A DNA stretch of 64,000 bases, taken from the NCBI GenBank assembly GCA_013285465.1, contig CP053449.1:1381540-1445539 (forward strand), written 5' to 3'. The DNA is from Pseudomonadota bacterium (lineage in GTDB: Bacteria > Pseudomonadota > Alphaproteobacteria > Micavibrionales > CSBR16-224). A program made the translations under genes and the position numbers. This document shows, piece by piece, positions 1 through 7,653 of the stretch. The number at the start of each line of letters is the position of its first letter. Position 1 is the stretch's first letter. The notes beneath the pieces are model-generated. The model did not search any database. It was not told the DNA's origin and worked only from the letters and a program-made list of their open reading frames with translations.

Positions 1-3
1 GTT

Positions 4-1062
4 TTAATCTTTAAAGACATCAGCCAATCTCCTTGCCTGACGGTTTTTCCAAAAGCCGCGGTGATAGGCATCACTGGCCAGCAACGGCAGTACCGAACCT
101 GCCTCGGCAAAAACCATCTGCTCCAACGCGACATCGACCTTACCCCATGAGCAGGCTTCCTTCAATGTGGAAGAGCTGCAAGCGCCGTCACGCACATCCG
201 CCACCGTAATCTGGATGGCATATTTATGCATCGGTACGTCATGGCCGAGAATCTCGGCACAGACAACCGTGTCCTGTGCGAAGTTTTTCGGTACGCCGCC
301 GCCGATCATCAACAGGCCGGAAGTGCCGGTTTTGATTTTCAGCTCCGTCAATTCACGGAAATCGGCAATCGAGTCGAGTACCATATGGTTGCCCGGATTA
401 TTAACCTGATGTTTCACAAGCCCGAAACCGGCGCTGGAATCGGTAAAGGCCGGGCAGAAAATCGGCACGCCTTTTTCAAAGGCCAGCTTTACCAATGAGT
501 TTTCCTTTTTACCATGCTGCGTCAGGTAACGCCCCATTTCGGCGATAAAAGCGCGGCTGGAATAAGCCTTCGGCTCCAGACCGTCAGCGATGAGCTGAAT
601 GGTATGGTCGCAGGCTTGCAAGTCTTCCTCATCGATATAGGTGTCATAGATACGGTCGATATACATATCGCGCAATACGCGGTCATCCACACTGTCGGAT
701 GCCTGATAATGCTTGAACCCCATGCCTTCGAAAAAGTCCATATCAACAATCGACGCACCTGTAGAGACAATCGCATCAACCATATTATGTTTCACCAGAT
801 CAGCATAAAGGTCCATACAGCCGCCTGCAGATGTCGAACCGGCCAGCGTCAGGATAACCATACAGTCCGGATCGGCCAGCATCGCGTTATAAATCTCCGT
901 CGCCCGCGCCAGATCACGCGACGTGAAAGACATATGACGCATCTGGTCAACAATCGGACGCGCGTCAAAGCTTTTGATGTCGATATGTTTTACTTCTTTG
1001 CTGAGCAGCGCCTGTTTTTCAGGATGCATCATGTCTTCATTTAAAATAGCAGTTTGTGCCAT
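4..1062 (-). CDS. Deoxyhypusine synthase-like protein (putative homospermidine/polyamine aminobutyl transferase)
   Basis: 352 residues, the usual length for the deoxyhypusine synthase (DHS) family. The SWGK motif carries the family's catalytic lysine, which forms an imine with the aminobutyl group (K308 here). GSTSAGG near residue 75, FCPAFTDSS near 205 and MIGGGVPKNF near 252 match the NAD- and substrate-binding parts of DHS. Bacteria lack eIF5A, the eukaryotic DHS substrate, and several bacterial DHS homologues make homospermidine by moving an aminobutyl group to putrescine. Placement 23 bases after a putrescine-forming decarboxylase supports that role here, but it is inference. The ATG follows a strong AAGGAGGAAAG ribosome-binding site. 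The gene is complete, with its stop at the left window edge. Confidence 0.88.
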   Translation of the reverse strand: MAQTAILNEDMMHPEKQALLSKEVKHIDIKSFDARPIVDQMRHMSFTSRDLARATEIYNAMLADPDCMVILTLAGSTSAGGCMDLYADLVKHNMVDAIVSTGASIVDMDFFEGMGFKHYQASDSVDDRVLRDMYIDRIYDTYIDEEDLQACDHTIQLIADGLEPKAYSSRAFIAEMGRYLTQHGKKENSLVKLAFEKGVPIFCPAFTDSSAGFGLVKHQVNNPGNHMVLDSIADFRELTELKIKTGTSGLLMIGGGVPKNFAQDTVVCAEILGHDVPMHKYAIQITVADVRDGACSSSTLKEACSWGKVDVALEQMVFAEAGSVLPLLASDAYHRGFWKNRQARRLADVFKD

Positions 1063-1085
1063 TGGTCTTTCCTCCTTGGTTGATA

Positions 1086-2324
1086 TTATTGTTTTGTTTG
1101 TTTTCGTTGTTTTACAGGTTTGACGGGGCTTTCTCCGGGCATATCGAGCACCAGAAACCCGGCATCTCCAAATCCGTTAAAATCCGTCCGCAGGCATTGC
1201 GAATACGCGCCTGCCTGTTTGATTTCGATCCAGTCGCCCGCTTTGATCTCATCGGGCAACATAAAAGGACCGTCCATCATATCGATGGAATCGCAGGTCG
1301 GTCCTGCGAAACGGAATGCCGTTGTCACACCTGTCTCCGCATCCTTGTCACGGGAAATGCGGCGTACAGGGTAACGCCAGCGCAAAGACGGGCCGGCATC
1401 GAACAAGCCGCCGTAAACACCGTCATTGATATAAAGAAGATCGCCGCGGCGCTGTTCCACGCGCACGATCAGGCTCATACAATCGGCAACCAGCGCCCGC
1501 CCCGGTTCCGCCATCAACTCCATATGATGCAAGCCGTGTGTCAGAACAGCCGCACGAATTTCACGGAAAATAGCGTTCAAGGACGGTGTGCGTTCCAGAT
1601 AACATGCGGGAAAACCGCCGCCCAGATCCAGAACATCAACGGTCACATTTGCGCTGCGGATAACATCAGCGGCAACACCGACAGCCCTTGCATAGGCGCC
1701 GATATCCGTATTTTGCGTTCCGACATGGAAGGCCAGACCCAATTTACGGCAGACCGGACGGCAAGCCTCCAGCAAAACGGCGGCCTCTTCCGGCTGCGCA
1801 CCGAATTTTGATGAAAAATCCAGCGCCGCCTTGCCGTTCTTCGGCAGAGCCAAACGCACAAATAATTCCAGATCCTGCGCCAATTCCGTTGCGCGCAAAA
1901 TTTTATACAGCTCATCGACGTGATCCAGCACAAAGGCGCGCACACCATAATCATGGTAGGCTGCGGCGATGTCTTCAGGGGCTTTCACAGGATGCATGAA
2001 AAACAGTTTGGCTTGCGGCGCAGCAGCACGGGCGGCGCGAATTTCAGCAAGGGATGCCACATCAAAGGCGGCAATCCCTTCTTCCGCCAATAGTTGCAAT
2101 ACGGCAGGATGCGGGTTGCATTTAACGGCATAGGCGATCTCGCCGCCAAAGCTTGTGGCAAAACGGCGATAACTTTGCGCCAACCGTACCGGATCAAAAA
2201 CATAGAGCGGCTTTTGCGGTGCCAGCGCTTTGATTTGCGCATCTCTCCGCGTCACGGGCGTGCGCGCCGCAGGGCGGGTCGTCAGGATATGAGGATTGCG
2301 GAGGATGTCGTTTGCTTTTGCCAT
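1086..2324 (-). CDS. Ornithine (lysine/ornithine) decarboxylase, alanine-racemase fold
   Basis: 412-residue PLP-dependent group IV decarboxylase making putrescine from ornithine (possibly cadaverine from lysine). AYAVKCN holds the PLP lysine (K68). FHVGTQ (H200) stacks on the cofactor, DLGGGFP (233-239) and EPGRA (273-277) bind its phosphate, and GPTCDSID supplies the catalytic cysteine (C344) contributed across the dimer. It is the first gene of an operon with the downstream DHS-like gene. Start: ATG after AGGGGGCAG. It is preceded by a structured leader with a terminator-like hairpin about 30 bases before the start codon, which suggests control by attenuation. Ornithine versus lysine preference cannot be read with certainty. 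Confidence 0.9.
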   Translation of the reverse strand: MAKANDILRNPHILTTRPAARTPVTRRDAQIKALAPQKPLYVFDPVRLAQSYRRFATSFGGEIAYAVKCNPHPAVLQLLAEEGIAAFDVASLAEIRAARAAAPQAKLFFMHPVKAPEDIAAAYHDYGVRAFVLDHVDELYKILRATELAQDLELFVRLALPKNGKAALDFSSKFGAQPEEAAVLLEACRPVCRKLGLAFHVGTQNTDIGAYARAVGVAADVIRSANVTVDVLDLGGGFPACYLERTPSLNAIFREIRAAVLTHGLHHMELMAEPGRALVADCMSLIVRVEQRRGDLLYINDGVYGGLFDAGPSLRWRYPVRRISRDKDAETGVTTAFRFAGPTCDSIDMMDGPFMLPDEIKAGDWIEIKQAGAYSQCLRTDFNGFGDAGFLVLDMPGESPVKPVKQRKQTKQ

Positions 2325-2353
2325 ACTGCCCCCTTATGCCGCCAGACAGGCAT

Positions 2354-2382
2354 AAAAAAGGCCGCCCCGAACAATACGGGCC
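2354..2382 (-). terminator. Terminator-like hairpin in front of the ornithine decarboxylase (possible attenuator)
   Basis: On the minus strand GGCCCG...CGGGGCGGCC is followed by six T residues, 30 bases before the decarboxylase start codon. The stem has a bulge and could form alternative pairings. A terminator between leader and start codon fits premature-termination control by the leader RNA. Confidence 0.5.
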
Positions 2383-2595
2383 GACGTCACAAAAGTGCGA
2401 AGATTTTGTTTACCGCCGACGCCCGCTTTACAGCAGCGTCGGCCATTGACAATTTCCGGATTCGGAGGAGCACGCTCCCCGCCAACAGCAAGTTCGGTCA
2501 TCAACGAGACCCTTTCAAATAAGAGGGGCTTAACCCCGGTTACCAAAGGTACGTCGTAGCATAACCTGCAAAGGGCCATCGGCACGTGCGTATAC
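2354..2595 (-). ncRNA. speF leader: speF-like structured leader RNA upstream of the ornithine decarboxylase
   Basis: About 240 bases between a likely transcription start near 2595 and the decarboxylase gene, with several clear hairpins on the minus strand. 2415-2443 is an 8-bp GCCGACGC/GCGTCGGC stem enclosing a GCU-GUAA-AGC hairpin with a GNRA tetraloop. 2525-2537 is a GGGG/CCCC hairpin. 2465-2480 holds an inverted GGAG/CTCC. The leader ends in a GC-rich hairpin and a T run at 2354-2382. The speF motif is a known conserved RNA found upstream of ornithine decarboxylase genes in Alphaproteobacteria; position and style fit, but I could not align it to the covariance model. An 89-codon reading frame overlaps the element and is probably not a gene. 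Confidence 0.6.
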
Positions 2596-2601
2596 AGTTT
2601 C

Positions 2602-2610
2602 ATTATATCA
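2602..2610 (-). promoter_or_regulatory. Extended -10 promoter for the polyamine operon leader
   Basis: The minus strand reads TGATATAAT: a perfect TATAAT box (2607 to 2602) with the extended-10 TG one base upstream. No good -35 hexamer lies 17 bases upstream, which extended -10 promoters tolerate. The predicted start is near 2595, leaving a leader of about 270 bases before the decarboxylase ATG. Confidence 0.5.
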
Positions 2611-2770
2611 TTTTTTCACCCGAGAAAAGTAAAAAATCATATCCGGAAAAAATATTTTTTTATCACTTGCACGCCTCGCGTTAATAAAGTAGAAAAGTAT
2701 ATAGGATAATATATTTAAGGTTGTTAAAAAATATACAGGATATCCATTTGATAAAGACAAGGTATCTGTT

Positions 2771-3130
2771 TTGAAAGTTCTTATTGTTGATGATGATAAT
2801 ATGATCCTTGAGATCATGGCAAAGACTCTGACCGCCGCCGGATATAACGTCATAAAAAGCGGTGACGGCAATGATGCTTTGGTACAATTACAGTCTCAAA
2901 ACTTTGACATTGTCGTGACCGATAACGTCATGCCGCACGGTGGGTCAGCCCCCATTGCCGCCTATATCCGTACGGAGGATCCGCGACTGCCCCTGCTGGT
3001 TGTCAGCAGCGGTATGCCGGATACCGCGCTGGAAACGGATAATATCCTCTACAAACCTTTCAAAAGGCGGGAGCTTCTCGAAGCCGTCAGGCAAACGCTG
3101 GAACAGGCCGGGCGCATTCTGCCGCCGTAA
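2771..3130 (+). CDS. Single-domain response regulator (CheY-like receiver)
   Basis: 119 residues forming just a receiver domain. Acidic residues D7-D9 bind the metal, D51 in VVTDNVMP is the phosphoacceptor, S79/S80 in LVVSSG is the switch residue and K95 in LYKPF is the conserved lysine. There is no output domain, so it probably works by protein-protein contact, as in phosphorelays or chemotaxis. The start is TTG, with a modest AAGG upstream. No kinase gene is adjacent. It ends 3 bases from the convergent permease gene. Confidence 0.85.
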   Translation: MKVLIVDDDNMILEIMAKTLTAAGYNVIKSGDGNDALVQLQSQNFDIVVTDNVMPHGGSAPIAAYIRTEDPRLPLLVVSSGMPDTALETDNILYKPFKRRELLEAVRQTLEQAGRILPP

Positions 3131-3133
3131 AAC

Positions 3134-3940
3134 TCAGGCACCGTGGAATGTCTTCCAGATTTCCATGCCGACAATCACCGCCGCAATCAGCAAAGTAAAA
3201 ACAGCAAAAAAGCGCTGCATCTTCTTCCCGTCAAATTTTCCCGCTATTTTTGTCGCGACCCAGATACCGCTAAATGTCGCCGCAAAAAAGATTGCCAACA
3301 TTGGAAATTGCAGATCAATCCCCGCCTGCAAATCACCGACAAAGCCGAGCAGTGATTTCAGGGCAATGATCATCAGGGATGCCCCGACAGCCTCTTTCAT
3401 CGGCATACCGATAAACAGCACCAGCGCAGGAATAATCAGAAAACCGCCCCCTGCTCCCAGAATCCCCGTCACCATGCCGACAATTGCCCCTTCCGCAACA
3501 AGGAGTGTGACAGGATGTGTCGCCTCTTTCGGCGGGGTCATCTTGCGGCTGTTGCGCAGCATCATCACAGCGGCAACAATCATCAAAATCGCAAACAGCA
3601 CCATAATCGCCATATCCTTGCCCAATACGACAGGCGCGGAGATCAACGGATCGGGAATGGCGGGCATCAAAAACGCGCGCGTCAAATAAACCGCCACGAC
3701 AGACGGTATCGCAAAGGTCACCGCGGCGCGCACATTCACAAGACCTTGCCGATAATAACGCAACGCGCCAAAAGCCGCCGCCGCACCGACAATCAGCAAC
3801 GAATAGCCTGTGGCCGTCACCGGCGGCACACCCATCAGGTAAACCAGAATCGGCACGGTCAGGATTGATCCGCCGCCGCCCAGACTCCCCAGCGTCAGCC
3901 CCATAATAAAGGCCGCCATATATCCGAAAATTTCTGCCAT
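3134..3940 (-). CDS. TauE/SafE family membrane permease (sulfite/anion exporter family)
   Basis: 268 residues, very hydrophobic, with about eight membrane helices in two related halves. GLTLGSLGGGGSILTVPIL near residue 16 and GMVTGILGAGGGFLIIPAL near 155 are the duplicated glycine-rich signatures of the family (formerly DUF81). Members export sulfite, sulfoacetate or related organic anions; the substrate here is unknown. The start ATG follows AAAAGGAAAAG. No sulfur-metabolism genes are adjacent. Confidence 0.85.
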   Translation of the reverse strand: MAEIFGYMAAFIMGLTLGSLGGGGSILTVPILVYLMGVPPVTATGYSLLIVGAAAAFGALRYYRQGLVNVRAAVTFAIPSVVAVYLTRAFLMPAIPDPLISAPVVLGKDMAIMVLFAILMIVAAVMMLRNSRKMTPPKEATHPVTLLVAEGAIVGMVTGILGAGGGFLIIPALVLFIGMPMKEAVGASLMIIALKSLLGFVGDLQAGIDLQFPMLAIFFAATFSGIWVATKIAGKFDGKKMQRFFAVFTLLIAAVIVGMEIWKTFHGA

Positions 3941-4022
3941 TCTTTTCCTTTTCGCCGTCTTTCTTTATGAGGCGGCTATCATATGACGGCATTTTCCCTC
4001 TATACTGCCCCTATGGACCGCC

Positions 4023-4700
4023 ATGGAAGTGACCTTAAACAAGACAGCAGAAACGAGCAAGACACAGATGCCAAGCCTTTTTGAAAAAATGCAGACCAAA
4101 GCCGCCGCGTTCAAGCAAGAACTGGAAGATGAAATCGAAGAGGGCAAAGAAAAATTTCTTTATACCGTCGAGGAGAAAAAAGTGCGCTTTCAACAGGCCG
4201 CACTGGAACAGCAAAAAGAGTGGCGCACCGGTATCCTGCATTATCTGCGGCAGGCCAAGATCATCTATATCATTACCGCTCCTTTTATCTATGCCGTCGC
4301 CGTGCCGCTTATCTTGCTGGACGTGCTGGCAACGCTGTATCAGCTGGTCTGCTTTACCGCCTACGGCATTCCAAAAGTAAAACGGGCGGATTATGTAGTG
4401 ATTGACCGCCAATATCTGGCCTATCTGAATCTGATTGAAAAACTGAACTGCATCTATTGCGGTTACGGCAACGGCGTGCTGGCCTATGTGGGCGAGATTG
4501 CCGCCCGTACCGAGCAATTCTGGTGCCCGATCAAACATTCCCGCCTGCCGAAAAACCCGCATAACCGCTATGCCGCATTCCTGAATTACGGCGACGCCGA
4601 AAATTACGCCGAAAAGCTGGAAAACATGCGCGACAAATGCCGCGCCTGTCAAGAAACAGGTGACGGCTGCCCAACGATACCAACGAAGAAGAAAGAGTAG
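4023..4700 (+). CDS. Conserved membrane-associated protein with cysteine pairs, function unknown
   Basis: 225 residues. An N-terminal charged coiled coil (about 20-65) is followed by a long hydrophobic stretch (about 78-115), then a cytoplasmic-looking region with CIYCGYGNG near 143, a lone cysteine in FWCPIKH and CRAC near 211, a pattern that could bind metal. I recognise the C-terminal half as a conserved hypothetical family of proteobacteria but know no function. It lies 6 bases before the next membrane-protein gene, so the two are probably co-transcribed. The ATG at 4023 lacks a strong ribosome-binding site. Confidence 0.7.
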   Translation: MEVTLNKTAETSKTQMPSLFEKMQTKAAAFKQELEDEIEEGKEKFLYTVEEKKVRFQQAALEQQKEWRTGILHYLRQAKIIYIITAPFIYAVAVPLILLDVLATLYQLVCFTAYGIPKVKRADYVVIDRQYLAYLNLIEKLNCIYCGYGNGVLAYVGEIAARTEQFWCPIKHSRLPKNPHNRYAAFLNYGDAENYAEKLENMRDKCRACQETGDGCPTIPTKKKE

Positions 4701-4706
4701 CCCATC

Positions 4707-5558
4707 ATGTCTTTTGTTCCCCTTATTGTCGGCAGCATTTTTTTTGCCCTCGGCCTGAATATGGCGCTGCATTTTTACAGATTTCGCAAAAGCGCAACGC
4801 GTATCTATGGCCGCGTCATGGCGATTGAAAAATACGTCTCCGAAACCCGTATGGACGGACGCAGAACGTCACAGGTTTTCTTTCGCCCCATCGTGGAATA
4901 TGTGCTGGATGGCGAAACACGCAAAACCACAGGATCTTCAGTTAATGAAATCCGTCACAAACTCGAACAGACCGTTCCCGTGCTGATCCGCCGCTCCGAG
5001 GATGGACAGCAGGTGCAAGCCATACTGGATGACGGATTATCCGCACTCATCGGTTATCTGATTGCCTTTGCAGGGCTGGGCGCGCTGGGCGTTTATGTTT
5101 TTCATGCCGATGGCTCTATCATCGCCGCGGCTGTTCTGCCTGCGGCTCTTGCCGCTATCGGTTTCGGCATTTCCAGCGCCTTTCTTAAATTCAAGGGCTT
5201 TCTTGGTGCGATACAAAAAGACAGCACACCGCATAAAAATGCCGAGATCATCGACACCGCAGAGGCATATCGCAAGGAAGTCAGCTCTCACGGCTTCTGG
5301 GGCGCGATTATCGCCTTCAGTTTTATGGCACTAAGCCTTGTCATTGTCTTTTTCGGCTATAGCGGTCTGCCCGCCGATGCGCGGGAGATGATGAATAATG
5401 ATTTCGGCGCGTTCTGGACGCAGCTGACAAGCGGCAAAATGCCCAGCAGCTGGACAGACAAGTTACTGCTACTTGGCATCGGCCTGTTCTTTTTCCTCGC
5501 CTCCCTGCGCTCCGTCTATTACGTCCGCAAAAAATACGGTGCCTTGCTGACGCGTTAG
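4707..5558 (+). CDS. DUF3592-like membrane protein
   Basis: 283 residues. An N-terminal membrane helix (4-22) is followed by a soluble beta-rich segment (about 35-105: GRVMAIEKYVSETRMDGRRTSQVFFRP, where a self-description of the query residue R/V and variable-surface exchange of the cell wall cannot be read) that resembles DUF3592 proteins. Further hydrophobic helices lie near 112-132, 135-165, 195-222 and 250-270. No enzymatic motif is visible. It follows the preceding cysteine-pair membrane protein by 6 bases and is probably in the same operon. Function unknown. Confidence 0.6.
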   Translation: MSFVPLIVGSIFFALGLNMALHFYRFRKSATRIYGRVMAIEKYVSETRMDGRRTSQVFFRPIVEYVLDGETRKTTGSSVNEIRHKLEQTVPVLIRRSEDGQQVQAILDDGLSALIGYLIAFAGLGALGVYVFHADGSIIAAAVLPAALAAIGFGISSAFLKFKGFLGAIQKDSTPHKNAEIIDTAEAYRKEVSSHGFWGAIIAFSFMALSLVIVFFGYSGLPADAREMMNNDFGAFWTQLTSGKMPSSWTDKLLLLGIGLFFFLASLRSVYYVRKKYGALLTR

Positions 5559-5608
5559 CATCGCAATGTTTTTCATCTATAATGATGGAATAAAGTGCTT
5601 GATTTTAA

Positions 5609-5683
5609 TGGTGCTGCTGGGGAGGATTGAACTCCCGACCTCACCCTTACCAAGGGTGCGCTCTACCACTGAGCTACAGCAGC
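5609..5683 (-). tRNA. tRNA-Thr (anticodon GGT)
   Basis: 75 bases with all arms readable: acceptor GCTGCTG/CAGCAGC, discriminator A and an encoded CCA; D arm TAGCTCAGTGGTAGAGC; anticodon stem CACCC/GGGTG with loop TTGGTAA; T loop TTCAATT. The anticodon GGT (plus-strand 5649-5651) reads ACC and ACT threonine codons. Confidence 0.96.
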
Positions 5684-5774
5684 GCTGTGGTCTTTCTATA
5701 TAGACGCGCTTTTGCGGCGATGCAAGTCAAATCTTGTCTTGACCTTACGGCGCGGCAATTCTAATCTTTTTTTC

Positions 5775-5924
5775 ATGTCCGACAAAAAGGAAAAACAGCG
5801 AGAACGCGCCGAAAAACGCGAAGCCGCCCTGCGCGCCAATTTGCAACGCCGCAAACAACAGGCGCGTGCGCGAAGCAGCGAAGAAACAACACCGCCGAAG
5901 CAAAAACCGCAAGGAGACGACTAA
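5775..5924 (+). CDS. Small basic charged protein upstream of dcd
   Basis: 49 residues starting [11 protein letters not shown], rich in Lys, Arg, Glu and Gln and probably helical, with no hydrophobic segment. Similar small proteins beside dcd occur in other alphaproteobacteria, as far as I recall. It ends one base before the dcd start and supplies its ribosome-binding region, so the two are surely translated together. An in-frame ATG further upstream (5712) would add 21 residues unlike the rest of the protein and overlapping the region close to the tRNA, so I prefer the ATG at 5775. Function unknown. Confidence 0.7.
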   Translation: MSDKKEKQRERAEKREAALRANLQRRKQQARARSSEETTPPKQKPQGDD

Positions 5925-5925
5925 G

Positions 5926-6480
5926 ATGCCGATTATGCCCGATAGCTGGATTCGCGAACAATCCCTGAATAACGGAATGATTACGCCCTTTTCGGAAAAA
6001 CTGAGCAAAGACGGCGTCATTTCCTACGGTCTGTCGTCATACGGCTATGACTGCCGCCTGTCCGATGAATTTATGATCTTTACCAATGTCGATAACGCCA
6101 TTGTTGACCCCAAGGAATTCAACCCCAACAGCTTTGTCGAGCGCAAGACCGATGTCTGCGTTATCCCGCCGAACAGCTTTGTGCTGTGCCGCACCGTCGA
6201 AACCTTTAAAGTTCCGCGCGATGTGCTGGTTGTCTGCCTTGGCAAAAGCACCTATGCCCGCTGCGGCTTGATCGTCAACGTCACCCCGCTGGAGCCGGAA
6301 TGGGAAGGTCAGGTCACACTGGAAATCTCCAACACCACCCCCCTGCCCGCAAAGGTCTACGCAAATGAAGGCATCGCGCAATTTTTGTTCTTCAAGGGTG
6401 AAACACCCTGCGAAATCTCCTATGCCGACCGTCAGGGCAAATATATGGGGCAAAGCGGCGTCACATTGCCGCGCATGTAA
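5926..6480 (+). CDS. dcd: dCTP deaminase
   Basis: 184 residues, the usual size. Converts dCTP to dUTP, feeding thymidylate synthesis. SSYGYDCRL near 36, [10 protein letters not shown] near 108 and [16 protein letters not shown] near 121-137, which includes the catalytic glutamate, are the family signatures; the C-terminal KYMGQSG segment closes over the nucleotide. The ATG follows AAGGAGACGA, one base after the stop of the small basic protein. An upstream in-frame start would only read through that gene's 3' end in another frame. Confidence 0.96.
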   Translation: MPIMPDSWIREQSLNNGMITPFSEKLSKDGVISYGLSSYGYDCRLSDEFMIFTNVDNAIVDPKEFNPNSFVERKTDVCVIPPNSFVLCRTVETFKVPRDVLVVCLGKSTYARCGLIVNVTPLEPEWEGQVTLEISNTTPLPAKVYANEGIAQFLFFKGETPCEISYADRQGKYMGQSGVTLPRM

Positions 6481-6561
6481 TCCCTGATTTGCGGTTAAGA
6501 CGGCATTAACCCGCCCCATGCTACAATTATGTCAATGTAGCATAAGGGTGGGAGTATCACT

Positions 6562-7653
6562 ATGTCCGCAAGCAAAGACCCGAAACCGCTGGTCATCGTT
6601 TATCATGCCGATTGCATTGACGGCGCGGCCTGTGCCTGGGGGGTCTCCAAAGCATGGGGCGTGGATACCAAAACCGATCATAACGTTACCTATATCCCCT
6701 ATGGCCATCACGACACCGAAGAAGCGGAGCGCAAAATACACGCCGCGCTGAAACCTGATTCCGAACTGTATTTCGTAGATGTCGCGCCCAATCCCGGCCT
6801 GCTGGATGACTTGATGACACCCGGCCCGGACGGAAAGGCCAAAACCGAGGCCATACATATCATGGATCATCATAAAAGCGCCGTTGCCATGCTGAAAGAT
6901 TACGCGCCGCCGGAAACAACGGGCAACGCACCCAAGCTGGAAATGCTGATTGACGAAAGCAAAACCTCCGCCGCACGTATGGTCTGGGAACATGTGATGC
7001 CCGATGAGCCCGTGCCGCCCGTGCTGGACGTCATCAATTTGATGGATGGCGATGCCGCAGGATTAACGACTCCGATGGATTTTGCCGCCGCCGCATTGAT
7101 TGACACCCGCGATATCAGCAATATTGACCGCGCCCTGATTGCCTTGCGCGGATTGGCAAAACTGACCTTCAACGATATGGCGAAAAAGGGCAAATTCATT
7201 GCCGCCGACCAGAACACGAAAATCAACAAACTGCTGGCCAATGCGCAATTCGTCACCATGCAAATCCTGCCCGATACTGATCCGATTGCCGTCCCCGTCG
7301 TGAATGGCGATGTCAAACAATTCGGCCGTCAGGTATCGGAACGCTTGGTATCGCTAGGAAAACAGACGGGATCAGGCGTGGCCTTTGCATGGTTTATGCA
7401 GAAAAACGGCAGCATCAGTATGAGTATTCGTACCGACGGCTCCCCCGATGCACAATTAATCGCCGACCATCTGAAACAGACCATGGGCGTCACCGGAGGC
7501 GGTCATGCCGGCGCAGGCGCGGTACATTTTTCATCCTTGTTTGAATTTTCGCGGCAAATGCCGTTCCATATGCCGCAGCAGACAACGCAAGAAGCCGCCA
7601 TCAACAGAAAGCCGTTGCCGCCTGCAATCGATCCCGGCAAATATCTGCACTGA
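6562..7653 (+). CDS. DHH/DHHA1 family phosphoesterase
   Basis: 363 residues. HADCIDGAACAW (near 16-27), FVDVAP (near 74), IMDHHKSA (near 96) and a later DGDAAG are the metal-binding motifs of the DHH superfamily; GGGHAGAGAV near 312 is the substrate-binding DHHA1 motif. Relatives cleave cyclic or linear dinucleotides, nanoRNA or other phosphodiesters; it lacks the extra domains of RecJ. The substrate is not predictable from sequence. The start ATG follows AAGGGTGGGAG. It ends directly against the convergent glmS stop. Confidence 0.85.
   Translation: MSASKDPKPLVIVYHADCIDGAACAWGVSKAWGVDTKTDHNVTYIPYGHHDTEEAERKIHAALKPDSELYFVDVAPNPGLLDDLMTPGPDGKAKTEAIHIMDHHKSAVAMLKDYAPPETTGNAPKLEMLIDESKTSAARMVWEHVMPDEPVPPVLDVINLMDGDAAGLTTPMDFAAAALIDTRDISNIDRALIALRGLAKLTFNDMAKKGKFIAADQNTKINKLLANAQFVTMQILPDTDPIAVPVVNGDVKQFGRQVSERLVSLGKQTGSGVAFAWFMQKNGSISMSIRTDGSPDAQLIADHLKQTMGVTGGGHAGAGAVHFSSLFEFSRQMPFHMPQQTTQEAAINRKPLPPAIDPGKYLH

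Noticed and set aside
2334..2603. An 89-codon minus-strand reading frame upstream of the ornithine decarboxylase
   Set aside because: It starts upstream of the predicted transcription start, spans all the leader hairpins and the terminator, and has a composition unlike a protein. The structured leader explains it better.
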